The position numbers were made by a program, and so were the translations under genes. 64,000 nt of DNA, taken from the NCBI RefSeq assembly GCF_004341845.1, contig NZ_SLVB01000003.1, positions 372,001-436,000 of the forward strand, given 5' to 3'. Under the pieces are notes generated by a model. It did no database searches and was not told the origin of the DNA. It worked only from the letters and a program-made list of their open reading frames with translations. The first letter of the stretch is position 1. Each line of letters opens with the position of its first letter. Positions 8,171 to 17,835 of this stretch are shown here, one piece after another. The DNA is from Novosphingobium sp. PhB165 (GTDB lineage: Bacteria; Pseudomonadota; Alphaproteobacteria; Sphingomonadales; Sphingomonadaceae).

Positions 8171-8962
8171 ATGAGCGCAACCGTCATCATCACCGGGGCC
8201 GCCGGGGGCATGGGCATTCCCAGCGCACGGCGCTTCGCCGCGCAGGGCCGTCCGCTGCTGCTGTGCGACGTCAATGCCGACAAGCTTGAGGGCTTCGCCG
8301 AGGAACTGCGCAGCGAGGGCGCCCGCGTGACCACGCTGGCCGGAGACATTTCCGCCGCATCCTTCCCGCAGGATCTTGTCGCCGTGCTGGGCGACGCGCC
8401 GCTTCACGCGCTGGTGCACACCGCCGGGCTTTCGCCCACCATGGCGGACCCGCTGCGGATCCTTGAGGTCAACTATTTCGCCACCGAGCGCCTTGTCGCC
8501 GCGCTGCTGCCGCGCTTCGAAAAGGGCGGCTGCGCGGTGCTGATCTCGTCGATGTCGGGCTATCTGCTCAGCGATCCGGCCATGGTGGACGCGGTGCGCG
8601 ACCTGCTCGCCGGCAAGGGCAGCGAGGGCGTCGAGCGCTTCGCCGTCAATCCGGGCATGGGCTACACCCTGTCCAAGCGCGCGGTGATCGGCCTTGTCGG
8701 CCGCGAGGCGGCAGCGTTCGGCGCGCGCGGCCTGCGCATCGTCTCGATCGCGCCGGGCTTCATCGACACGCCGATGAGCCAGGCCGAAGCCGAATCCAGC
8801 GAACAGATGCGGCAGATGATTACCATGACTCCGGCAGGTCGGCTTGGTCTCGGCGACGAGATTGCCTCGGTGGCGGAGTTCCTGTGTTCGCCGGGGGCTT
8901 CTTATATCAGCGGGTGCGATATCAAGGTGGATGGCGGGATTCTGGGTAGGCTGGGGATCTAG
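8171..8962 (+). CDS. SDR family oxidoreductase
   Basis: A 263-residue NAD(P)-dependent short-chain dehydrogenase/reductase. Seen: cofactor motif TGAAGGMG (residues 8-15), acidic residue after beta-2 (CDVNADKL), active-site Ser in ISSMSGY (about 126-129), catalytic YTLSK (Y165, K169) and a C-terminal VDGGILGRLGI. The Ser-to-Tyr gap of about 36 residues is longer than in classical SDRs and resembles 3-alpha-hydroxysteroid dehydrogenase-like members. Excellent ribosome binding site (AGGAGGAGAGG). It is divergent from the molybdenum hydroxylase operon, with which it shares about 200 bases of promoter DNA. It may supply or use an aldehyde or ketone in the same pathway; the substrate is unknown. 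Confidence 0.88.
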   Translation: MSATVIITGAAGGMGIPSARRFAAQGRPLLLCDVNADKLEGFAEELRSEGARVTTLAGDISAASFPQDLVAVLGDAPLHALVHTAGLSPTMADPLRILEVNYFATERLVAALLPRFEKGGCAVLISSMSGYLLSDPAMVDAVRDLLAGKGSEGVERFAVNPGMGYTLSKRAVIGLVGREAAAFGARGLRIVSIAPGFIDTPMSQAEAESSEQMRQMITMTPAGRLGLGDEIASVAEFLCSPGASYISGCDIKVDGGILGRLGI

Positions 8963-8999
8963 GCTACGAGGGACGGAGTACCCCTTCACCCATAGCTCT

Positions 9000-9087
9000 C
9001 GTCGCCCCCGCGAAGGCGGGGGCCCCGCTGCCTTTTGCCACACCGCGAGGAAGAAAAGCGGGATCCCCGCCTTCGCGGGGATGACGG
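9000..9087. repeat. Interspersed palindromic repeat, family R2
   Basis: CGTCGCCCCCGCGAAGGCGG on the left and CCGCCTTCGCGGGGATGACG on the right, with the central AAGAAAAGCGGGATCC typical of this family. It lies between convergent genes. Confidence 0.85.
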
Positions 9088-9132
9088 CGTTTTGCGGTTA
9101 GATTTGAACCTGAACCCGCGTTCTCCCGCCTC

Positions 9133-9501
9133 TCACGCCTTCAGATCGCTCTCGCACTCCACCACCGTCGCAATCCGGAACGAGGTGCGGTCGAACAGGT
9201 TCGCCTCGTCCGCCACGATCTCCTCGGGCATCAGGCTGGTGGTCATGTAGCGCAGGGTGCCGCGAAAGGTCGCCTCATCCTCGAACCAGAGTTCGGTGAT
9301 GACATCGGGTCCATCGGTGAAAGCGCCCGTCTCGGGATGGACCTGCGGTTCGAGATAACGGCGCACATAGCGCGAGAGGCCCTGCGAATAGCGCTCGGCC
9401 AGCGGGGCGTGGCGGGTTTCGTAGTAATCGCGGAACTGCTCCGGCGTCAGGTCGGGCCTGCGCTTCATGAACAACAGGATCTTGAACACTGTGCCAGCCA
9501 T
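9133..9501 (-). CDS. EthD domain-containing protein
   Basis: A 122-residue dimeric alpha/beta-barrel (EthD/ferredoxin-like) protein. Typical N-terminus: FKILLFMKRRPDLTPEQFRDYYETRHAPL, with the HAPL motif near residues 31-34. EthD proteins are small helper or catalytic proteins in degradative pathways, and no specific activity can be assigned. Start ATG 9501 gives the usual length. It lies downstream of, and in the same direction as, the TelA pair, but 72 bases separate them. Confidence 0.75.
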   Translation of the reverse strand: MAGTVFKILLFMKRRPDLTPEQFRDYYETRHAPLAERYSQGLSRYVRRYLEPQVHPETGAFTDGPDVITELWFEDEATFRGTLRYMTTSLMPEEIVADEANLFDRTSFRIATVVECESDLKA

Positions 9502-9573
9502 GCCTTCTCTCCCGGATAGGAGAGCGGCGTAACATCCGGCCCCGGCATGGCCCAACCGCCGGAGCGATAGCGC

Positions 9574-10281
9574 CTATTCATCGCGCGAATCGATGTACTT
9601 GGCCTCAAGGAAGCGCCCGCGCGTGGCCAGCGCGTCGAGATCGTTGCGCGAGAGGTCCAGGCTCATCGCCTCGATCTGCCCGGCGATCACGCCCAGCCCC
9701 TCGACCAGTTGCTCTGACGGCGTCGTGCCGCCCGCATGCGGCTTGTTGCGCAGTTCCGCCGGGATCCGCGTGTAGCTGTCCACCAGCGAAGGCAGGTGTT
9801 CGGACAGCAGCTTGCGCACTTCGTAGGCCGCCGGGCCCTTCTCTTCCAGCGCGGCGAGTTGCGGGGCGATCTGTTCGAGACGCACGCCGATCATGTCCAC
9901 CGCGTCCACCGCTGCATTGGGCAGTGCCCGGCGGCGGTTTTCCAGCCAGATCTCGGTCGACCCTGCCAGTTCCGGCAGGGTCGCGTTACCGAGATCGCCG
10001 ACGTTGAGGCGCGGGCTCGACGGGTAGATCGACAGGAAACAGAACACCGCGAAAGCCAGCAGCGTGGTCAGCACCGTGGTGGTGAAGGAAAGCCCGCCGA
10101 GGATCAGCCCGGTGGTCAGCGCAACGATGAAGATGCCCGCCACCGCCAGAAACGCCCGGCGCAATCGGCGCCAGCGGAACGCCCAGCGCTCCTTGCGCGC
10201 GTTGTAGAGCCGCGCGGCCCGCTGGCGGCGGGCGGCGCGGATGATGTCCTGATTCACGGCATTGCGAGACGTTTGCGGCAT
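9574..10281 (-). CDS. Membrane protein encoded with TelA
   Basis: A 235-residue protein of unknown function. A strongly basic N-terminus (about residues 1-42, many Arg) is followed by two close hydrophobic segments (about 43-64 and 68-86), then a soluble helical C-terminus rich in Leu, Glu and Ala. It starts 18 bases after the telA stop and is almost surely co-transcribed with it. TelA homologues are often paired with such a membrane partner (similar to 5-bromo-4-chloroindolyl phosphate hydrolysis/XpaC-type proteins). That relation is recalled and not tested here. Confidence 0.65.
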   Translation of the reverse strand: MPQTSRNAVNQDIIRAARRQRAARLYNARKERWAFRWRRLRRAFLAVAGIFIVALTTGLILGGLSFTTTVLTTLLAFAVFCFLSIYPSSPRLNVGDLGNATLPELAGSTEIWLENRRRALPNAAVDAVDMIGVRLEQIAPQLAALEEKGPAAYEVRKLLSEHLPSLVDSYTRIPAELRNKPHAGGTTPSEQLVEGLGVIAGQIEAMSLDLSRNDLDALATRGRFLEAKYIDSRDE

Positions 10282-10299
10282 GAGACTAGTCTAGCAGGC

Positions 10300-11517
10300 T
10301 CAATCGAGCGCCTCCAGCAGCGCCTTCGCGGTCTTGCTGTCTCCCAGCGCGGCGGCGCCTTCGGCCTGCCCCTGTGCGCGGGCGATATAGGCCTTGGACT
10401 TGGTGACTTCGCCTTCCAGCGACTGCACCGTCTGCTTCATCGAATCGAGCGCCTGCATCTTGAAGGTGTCGATCGAATCCATCGTGTCGTAGATGTTCTG
10501 GAACGCGCGGCTGAGCGTTTCCAGCGGGATCGTCGAGTTTGCCGCCTGCTCGTGAATGCGCGCGGTGTTGTCCTTCAGCATCTGGCCGGTGCCGTCGATG
10601 ATCTTTGCCGTGGTGGTGTTGAGCGCGGTAATCTGGTCCAGCACCAGCCTCTGGTTGGCCATCGCCTGCGCCACCGTAACCGCCGTGCGCAGCGCGCCGA
10701 CCGTGGTGGTGGAGGCGCGATCGACGCCCTTGATCAGTTCGACGTTGTTCTTCTTGACCAGATCGAGCGCGAGGTAGCCCTGCACCGATACGGCCATCTG
10801 CGTCAGCAGGTCCTGCGTGCGCTGGCGCACGTAGAACAGCGCGGATTCGCGCACCGCCTTGGCCTTGGCGGGGTCGGTATGGTCGAGGTCGTTGGCCTTC
10901 TGCTCCAGCGTCTCGTCCAGCGCCTTCGACATGAAGATCATCTGTTCGAGCTTGCCCATCGCCGCCCAGAGGTTCTGGCGCTCCACGTCGATGGCCGCAT
11001 TGTCCATCAGCAGCTCGTCCTTGCCGCCCTGAAGACGGGCGAGGATCGCGCCGATATGGCCCTGCGCGCTCTGGTAGCTGTCGAAGTAGTTGCGCAGCTT
11101 GTTGCCCATCGGGATGATCCCGAAGATCTTGCGGCGCGACAGCAGGTCGCCCTTGGTCGAGGGGTCAAGGTCTTCCACCGTGCGGCGCAGTTCGGCAAGG
11201 TCTGCGCCGACGCCGGCGTCCTTGTCCATCGCGCGCACCGGGCGGTCGAGGAAGCGGTTGGACTGGCCCGACGCTTCCGCGATTTCCTTGCGGCCCATAT
11301 TGGTGATCTGGTCGACCCGGCGGCCGAAATCGGGCGAATTCACGTCCTGCGAAACGAGATCGTCGACGAATTCATCGACGCGCGTCTGCAACTTCGAGCG
11401 CTGCTCGTCACCCACGGGCACAAGACCGGCCGCCCGCTCGGGCTGGACCACCGGCACCGGATCGGGAGGGGTCAGCTTGAGCTCGCCCGCGGTCGCCTGA
11501 TCGGTCGTCGTCGCCAT
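10300..11517 (-). CDS. telA: TelA family toxic anion resistance protein
   Basis: A 405-residue cytoplasmic, mostly helical protein. The family pattern is clear: a Pro-rich N-terminus, then PFam TelA-type helices including DKDAGVGADLAELRRTVEDL, KLRNYFDSYQSAQGHIGAIL and the C-terminal coiled-coil stretch that ends in a short acidic tail. Members are linked to tellurite or antibiotic stress tolerance, but the mechanism is not settled. It is the first gene of a two-gene unit with the membrane protein at 9574-10281. Confidence 0.85.
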   Translation of the reverse strand: MATTTDQATAGELKLTPPDPVPVVQPERAAGLVPVGDEQRSKLQTRVDEFVDDLVSQDVNSPDFGRRVDQITNMGRKEIAEASGQSNRFLDRPVRAMDKDAGVGADLAELRRTVEDLDPSTKGDLLSRRKIFGIIPMGNKLRNYFDSYQSAQGHIGAILARLQGGKDELLMDNAAIDVERQNLWAAMGKLEQMIFMSKALDETLEQKANDLDHTDPAKAKAVRESALFYVRQRTQDLLTQMAVSVQGYLALDLVKKNNVELIKGVDRASTTTVGALRTAVTVAQAMANQRLVLDQITALNTTTAKIIDGTGQMLKDNTARIHEQAANSTIPLETLSRAFQNIYDTMDSIDTFKMQALDSMKQTVQSLEGEVTKSKAYIARAQGQAEGAAALGDSKTAKALLEALD

Positions 11518-11610
11518 GGAAGAAAATCCCCGTCCTTCAAGAATTGCAGTCGTCTCTCGCGAATCTAGGTTCGACCGGAAAAACTACAAGCAAAACAGGA
11601 AGCCCCCCAT

Positions 11611-12447
11611 TTACGGTTCGACGAGCGGCGTGGCCCCTTCGTCGGAAGGCTGGGTATCGGTGACGACCAGCATGGCGTCGTCCCGCGCCACGACGCAGAG
11701 CGAGAGCGCCGCCGCGCGGGCCCGGCGCACCGCAAGATCGGTGGGGGCGGAGATCGTCACGAGCAGCGGAATGCCTGCACGGACCGTCTTCTCGACCAGT
11801 TCGTAGGAACAGCGCGAGGTCATGACGACGAAGCCCTGTGCCGGATCGATGCCGCCGCGAACCAGCGCGCCGACCAGCTTGTCCAGCGCATTGTGGCGGC
11901 CGACATCCTCGCGGATCGCCAGCAACATGCCCTCCTCGTTGCAGAACGCGGCGGCATGGGTGGCGCGGGTTTCGCGGCCCAATCGCTGCGCCGCATCCAG
12001 CGCATCGAGCCCGCGCCGGATCGCCTCCGGGCTGGCCGCGCTTTGGCGCGAGAGGGTTGGCAGGGGGCGCAAGGCAGCCTCCACGCCCTCGATGCCGCAG
12101 ATGCCGCAGGAACTGTCGCCCGTGCGCCTGCGCGCGCGTTCGATTATCAGCGAGAGGCGTTCCGGCGGCAGGTTTACACGGGCAACATAGCCCGTTCCCC
12201 ATTCGCCGTTCTCGACCGGATGGACAGCCACGTCGCCGATCTCGCCCGCCGCCGCCAGCCCTTCGGCGAGCAGGAAGCCGGTGACGAAATCCTCGATCTC
12301 GATGGGGGTGGCCATCATCACGGCATAAGCGATGCCGTTGGTCTCGATAGCGATGGGCGCCTCGACCGGGACGGCGAAGCGCTCGGCCTCTTCCGTCCCG
12401 GTGCGATAGCTGTTGCGGCTGAGCCGGATCGTTTGCGCGCCATTCAT
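11611..12447 (-). CDS. fdhD: Formate dehydrogenase accessory sulfurtransferase FdhD
   Basis: A 278-residue protein that passes sulfur from a cysteine desulfurase to the molybdenum cofactor of formate dehydrogenase. The two functional cysteines are seen as SSCGICG (C114, C117). Other FdhD marks are EDFVTGFLLAEG near residues 52-63 and the C-terminal MTSRCSYELVEKTVRAGIP block. No formate dehydrogenase gene is in this window, so its client lies elsewhere. Whether it could also serve the molybdenum hydroxylase at 3185-7972 is not known; that family normally uses a XdhC-type factor. Confidence 0.93.
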   Translation of the reverse strand: MNGAQTIRLSRNSYRTGTEEAERFAVPVEAPIAIETNGIAYAVMMATPIEIEDFVTGFLLAEGLAAAGEIGDVAVHPVENGEWGTGYVARVNLPPERLSLIIERARRRTGDSSCGICGIEGVEAALRPLPTLSRQSAASPEAIRRGLDALDAAQRLGRETRATHAAAFCNEEGMLLAIREDVGRHNALDKLVGALVRGGIDPAQGFVVMTSRCSYELVEKTVRAGIPLLVTISAPTDLAVRRARAAALSLCVVARDDAMLVVTDTQPSDEGATPLVEP

Positions 12448-12487
12448 AATGGCGAACCTAGCCCCACCGGCTCACGAGGTCACGCAA

Positions 12488-13477
12488 TCACACGTAGTCC
12501 TCGGTGTCGATGGTGGGCTTGATCATGTCCGGGTAGCGATGGCCGGCAATGGTCTGCTGGTTCATCAGTTCGCCTGCCTTCTCCAGAATACCCGCGTCTA
12601 TTTCCAGCGCGGCAGCCGCGTGATTGTCGTCGAAGTGGGCGATGGAGCGGGTGCCGGGGATCGCATGGATATGCTCGGCCTGCGCGAGAACCCATGCCAG
12701 CGCCAACTGCGCCGGGGTGACACGGATCGACGAGGCGAGTGCGTTGAACTCCTCGATCAGCGCGAGGTTATGCGCCCAGTTCTCGCCCATGAAGCGCGGG
12801 AAACTGCGGCGCAGGTCCTTCTCGGTGAGCGTGTTCACATCGGACAGCTCACCGCCCAGAGCCCCGCGCGCGACCGGCGAGAAGGCGACGAGCGCAATCC
12901 CGAGTTCGCGCGTGGCGTCCAGCACGCCCAGTTCGACATTGCGGGTCCAGAGCGAATATTCGGTCTGCACCGCCGCCACCGGATGCACCGCGTGTGCCTC
13001 GCGGATATGCGCGGTGGACCATTCGGACACGCCATAGGCGCCGATCTTGCCCGCCTCGATCGCGCGCACCATGGCGCCCACCGAGTCGGCAATCGGCACC
13101 TTCGGATCGAAGCGGTGCATGTAGAACAGATCGATGTGATCGGTGCCCAGCCGCTTCAGACTGGCGTCGAGCGAGGCGGTGATGCTCTCCGGCGCGCAGT
13201 CGATGCCGCGGCGGGCGCCATCGATCAGGATGCCGGTCTTGGAGGCCAGCAGGAACTCGCCGCGCCGGTCCATGATGGCTTCGCCAAGGATCTCCTCGCT
13301 CAGCCCCATGCCATAGATGTTGGCAGTGTCGAAGTGATCGCAGCCTGCGTCGAGGGCGTGGCGGAACAGTGCGACCGCCTCCTCGCGAGACGGCGGATTG
13401 CCGTAGGCCCAGGCCACATTCATGCAGCCGAGACCGACGGAGTGGACCGGACGGCCCGCGAGGAGGCGTTTCGTCAT
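12488..13477 (-). CDS. Aldo/keto reductase at the end of the lig operon
   Basis: A 329-residue NADPH-dependent (beta/alpha)8 barrel enzyme. The catalytic tetrad is visible: Asp and Tyr in HFDTANIYGMG, Lys in ASKTG and His in FYMHRFDP, plus the NADP-binding IPGTRSIAHFDDN near the C-terminus. Start ATG 13477 overlaps the ligC stop by one base (TGATG), so it belongs to the same mRNA as the protocatechuate genes. A role in reducing an aromatic aldehyde or a side product of ring cleavage is inferred. It is not part of the core pathway described for Sphingobium SYK-6. Confidence 0.85.
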   Translation of the reverse strand: MTKRLLAGRPVHSVGLGCMNVAWAYGNPPSREEAVALFRHALDAGCDHFDTANIYGMGLSEEILGEAIMDRRGEFLLASKTGILIDGARRGIDCAPESITASLDASLKRLGTDHIDLFYMHRFDPKVPIADSVGAMVRAIEAGKIGAYGVSEWSTAHIREAHAVHPVAAVQTEYSLWTRNVELGVLDATRELGIALVAFSPVARGALGGELSDVNTLTEKDLRRSFPRFMGENWAHNLALIEEFNALASSIRVTPAQLALAWVLAQAEHIHAIPGTRSIAHFDDNHAAAALEIDAGILEKAGELMNQQTIAGHRYPDMIKPTIDTEDYV

Positions 13478-14433
13478 CAGGACCAACCGTCCTGTGCTTC
13501 GAGGCTCGCGGCCAGTTCGCCGATCACGCGGTAGCAATCGAGCACCTTGCCGACCGACGAGTTGGGCTCACGCCCTTCACGGATGGCGGCGACGAATTCG
13601 CGGTCCTGCAGCTCGATGCCGTTGTTCGACACGGTAACGCCGGTGAGGTCGATCGGCTCTTCACGGCCGTTCACCAGATCGTCGTAACGCGCGATGTAGG
13701 TCTCGCTATCGCCGATGTAGCGGAAGAAAGTGCCGAGCGGACCGTTGTTGTTGAACGAGAGCGAGAGCGTGCAGATCGCGCCGGTCTCCGCCTTCAGCTG
13801 GATCGACATGTCCATGGCGATGCCCAGTTCCGGATGCTTCGGGCCCTGCAGCACATTGGCGGCGACGATCTTGCCCGACTGATAGGCGAACAGGTCGATC
13901 GTGTGCGCGGCGTGGTGCCACAGCAGATGGTCCGTCCACGAGCGCGGCTGGCCCTTGGCGTTCATGTTCTTGCGGCGGAAGAAGTAGGTCTGCACGTCCA
14001 TCTGCTGGACGTTGAACTCACCCGCAGTGATCTTGTTGTGCACGTACTGGTGCGAAGGATTGAAGCGGCGGGTGTGGCCGACCATGCAGACCAGACCCGT
14101 TTCCTTCTGCTTCGCCACCACGGCTTCGGCATCGGCCCAGGTGTCCGACAGCGGAATCTCGACCTGCACATGCTTGCCGGCGTTCATGCAGGCGATGGCC
14201 TGTTCGGCGTGCATCTGCGTGGGGGTGCAAAGGATCACGGCATCGACATCGGGCATGGCCAGCACTTCGGCCAGATCGGTGCCGGAGTGCGGCGCGCCGT
14301 ACTTGGCGGCGACTTCGGCAGCCTGCTCGGCATTGCGCGAAATGACCGAGGCGATCTCTACGCCGTCGATGTTCTTGAGGCCGTCGAGGTGCTTTTCACC
14401 GAAAGCGCCGGCGCCGACGAGGGCAATACGCAT
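13477..14433 (-). CDS. ligC: 4-carboxy-2-hydroxymuconate-6-semialdehyde dehydrogenase LigC
   Basis: A 318-residue Gfo/Idh/MocA-family NADP enzyme that oxidises the ring-cleavage product of protocatechuate (as its hemiacetal) to 2-pyrone-4,6-dicarboxylate. Seen: the Rossmann motif GAGAFGEKHL near residues 7-16, ILCTPTQMHAEQA, and the signature region EIPLSDTWADAE. Length agrees with LigC of SYK-6 (about 315). It lies 69 bases downstream of ligB in the order ligJ-ligA-ligB-ligC. Confidence 0.93.
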   Translation of the reverse strand: MRIALVGAGAFGEKHLDGLKNIDGVEIASVISRNAEQAAEVAAKYGAPHSGTDLAEVLAMPDVDAVILCTPTQMHAEQAIACMNAGKHVQVEIPLSDTWADAEAVVAKQKETGLVCMVGHTRRFNPSHQYVHNKITAGEFNVQQMDVQTYFFRRKNMNAKGQPRSWTDHLLWHHAAHTIDLFAYQSGKIVAANVLQGPKHPELGIAMDMSIQLKAETGAICTLSLSFNNNGPLGTFFRYIGDSETYIARYDDLVNGREEPIDLTGVTVSNNGIELQDREFVAAIREGREPNSSVGKVLDCYRVIGELAASLEAQDGWS

Positions 14434-14502
14434 GGGAATCTCCTTGGAAACTCTATCAAGGGAAGGAGCATGCCGGCGTCAAGCACCGGCACGCGGAATC
14501 GA

Positions 14503-15843
<1,341 letters not shown>

Positions 15844-15847
<4 letters not shown>

Positions 15848-16869
15848 AGGCCTCGTTCCTTCAGCTTGGCGTCAAGGCGCGGGAAGACCTTGCGCACATT
15901 GCCTTCGAAGATCGCGTGGCGCTCCTCATCGGAGATGTCGAGCGCGTCGACATAGCGCTTGGTGTCGTCGAAGTAGAAGCCGGTCTGCGGGTCGATCCCG
16001 CGCACCGCGCCGACCATTTCGGAACCGAACAGGATGTTCTTGTTGTCGATCACGTCAGCCAGCAGGTTGATGCCCGGCTGGTGGTAGACGCAAGTGTCGA
16101 AGAACACGTTGTTCATGATGTATTCGTCAAGCGAAGGCTTCTTCAGCATGTCCGCCAGGCCGCGATAGCGGCCCCAGTGGTACGGCACCGCGCCGCCGCC
16201 GTGCGGGATGATGAAGCGCAGCTTGGGGAACTTCGCGAAGAGATCGCCCTGCATCAGCTGCATGAAGGCCACGGTATCCGCCGCGATGTAGAAGCCGCCG
16301 GTGGCATGCATCGCCGGGTTGCACGATCCCGAGACGTGGATCATCGCCGGAACGTCCAGCTCGCACATCGCCTCGTAGATCGGGAACCAGTATTCGTCGG
16401 TCAGCGGCGGATGTTCGAAGTGGCCGCCGCCCGGATCGGGGTTGAGGTTGCAGCCGATGAAGCCCAGTTCCTCAACGCAGCGGCGCAGTTCCTTCACCGA
16501 GGCGGAAAGGTCCGCCTTGGGGCTCTGCGGCAGCATGCACACGCCCACGAAGGTCTCGGGGAACATGTTCACCACGCGGGCGATAAGATTGTTGCAGTGG
16601 ACCGCCCATGCCTCGGACACGGCCTGATCGCCGACATGGTGCGCCATGGCGCTGGCGCGCGGGCTGAACACGGTAAGGTCGGCGCCGCGCTCCTTGATGA
16701 GGCGAAGCTGGTTGTCCTCGATGGTCTGGCGGATCTCGGCGTCCGAGATTTCCGGGTAGGGCGGCGCGGCTTCACCGGCCTTGAACGCGGCGATCTGGGC
16801 TTCGCGCCAGGCGTCATGCGCCTTGGGCAGGACGGTATAATGTCCGTGACAGTCGATGATGAGCGACAT
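15844..16869 (-). CDS. ligJ: 4-oxalomesaconate hydratase LigJ
   Basis: A 341-residue amidohydrolase-fold enzyme that hydrates 4-oxalomesaconate to 4-carboxy-4-hydroxy-2-oxoadipate, late in protocatechuate 4,5-cleavage. Metal-binding DCHGHYT lies near residues 6-12, and further His occur in MIHVSGS and IIPHGGGAVPYHWGRY. Length is the same as recalled for SYK-6 LigJ (341). The pathway steps between LigC and LigJ (pyrone hydrolase LigI, tautomerase LigU) and after it (aldolase LigK) are not encoded in this window. Confidence 0.94.
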
Positions 16870-16871
16870 GC

Positions 16872-17735
16872 TCAGTTCTCTCCCTTGAGTACGCCCGCCG
16901 CGACTGCTGCCGCAAGCTTGGCTTCGAATCCTTCGGGCGGCGGCACAATGCCCAGCACGCCCAGCGCCTGCTGCCAGGCGACGGTGTTTTCGGTCATGAG
17001 CGGCGGAATGCCCAACGAACGCAGCATTTCCGCAGCCTCGTCCATTTCGGCGGCGCGGCGGCGGCCGTGGACCAGCATACGGTCGAGATTGTAGTCCGCG
17101 CGCTCGGCCCAGGGAATGGTCTTCTCGCTGGCATCGAGCGAAGACAGCACCTCGTCCGCCACGCCTTCGGCATGGGCGGCCATCATCATCTCGGCGGTCA
17201 GCGCCTCAAGCCCCTTGACCATGACCGAGCGGACCAGCTTGATCGCCGAGGCCCGGCCGACCGCATCGCCGACGACGCGCACGTTGGTAAAGCCCACCGT
17301 CGTCAGCGCCGCTTCGGCCTCGACGGCATCCGGGCCGGAAACCAGCAGCGGAACTTTCATCCGCGCGGGGTTCACCGGCGCGAGCACGGCCACGTCGACA
17401 TAGCGCCCCTTGCCGGTAGCGATGGCCTTGGCCGCCGCCCGCTTGGTGCCCGGCGCGACCGAATTCATGTCGCAGAACAACGCCCCCTCGCCCAGCAAAG
17501 GCGCGACGGCTTCCGCCACCAGCGGCGCAGCATCTGCGGTAACGAGCGAAAGCACCAGCGAGGCGCCCGCAAGCGCTTCGGCCGCACTGTCGCAGGCGGT
17601 GATGCCGAGTTCGGCCATGGCGTCCCGGCGTTCGGGAAGAATGTCGAAGGCACGAGCCTGTCCGGCCCAGTCTCCAGCTCCCGCAAACGTCGATCCGGCC
17701 TCTCCGAACCCGATAAGGGCAATGGACCTGTTCAT
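16872..17735 (-). CDS. 6-phosphogluconate-dehydrogenase-like NAD(P)-binding protein with DUF1932
   Basis: A 287-residue first gene of the lig operon. The N-terminal Rossmann fold shows IALIGFGEAGS (residues 5-15). The middle VDVAVLAPVNPARMKVPLLVSG resembles beta-hydroxyacid dehydrogenases, and the C-terminal helical part (from about 180) fits DUF1932. The reaction is unknown. Being two bases before ligJ on the same strand suggests it handles a pathway intermediate or the pyrone/lactone branch. A 7-bp hairpin lies just before its ATG (17743-17761). Confidence 0.8.
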   Translation of the reverse strand: MNRSIALIGFGEAGSTFAGAGDWAGQARAFDILPERRDAMAELGITACDSAAEALAGASLVLSLVTADAAPLVAEAVAPLLGEGALFCDMNSVAPGTKRAAAKAIATGKGRYVDVAVLAPVNPARMKVPLLVSGPDAVEAEAALTTVGFTNVRVVGDAVGRASAIKLVRSVMVKGLEALTAEMMMAAHAEGVADEVLSSLDASEKTIPWAERADYNLDRMLVHGRRRAAEMDEAAEMLRSLGIPPLMTENTVAWQQALGVLGIVPPPEGFEAKLAAAVAAGVLKGEN

Positions 17736-17742
17736 TGGGGCA

Positions 17743-17761
17743 CCCTGCGCTCACCGCAGGG
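17743..17761 (-). promoter_or_regulatory. Hairpin over the translation start of the lig operon
   Basis: In mRNA sense the sequence reads CCCTGCG GTGAG CGCAGGG, a perfect 7-bp stem with a 5-base loop, ending 8 bases before the ATG at 17735. It covers the place where a ribosome binding site should be, and no clear Shine-Dalgarno lies outside it. It could act in translation control or be part of a protein-binding site. Confidence 0.45.
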
Positions 17762-17769
17762 AATCCACC

Positions 17770-17812
17770 AATCGAAACCGACTTCCGGCTATAACACCAG
17801 CGTAATCGAACC
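17770..17812 (-). promoter_or_regulatory. Direct-repeat operator candidate of the lig operon
   Basis: On the coding strand the motif GGTTTCGATT (17770-17779) recurs as GGTTCGATT (17804-17812), about three helical turns apart, upstream of the first lig gene. Regulators of protocatechuate genes (LysR-type LigR, IclR-type PcaU/PobR) bind such arrays. No regulator gene lies next to it, so this is inference. Confidence 0.3.
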
Positions 17813-17835
17813 TGTCATGCGCGAGGCGGGGCCCC

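Noticed and set aside
9736..11568. A 610-codon open frame antisense to telA and its partner
   Set aside because: It spans two real genes and their junction and has the Arg/His-rich make-up of a frame shadow.
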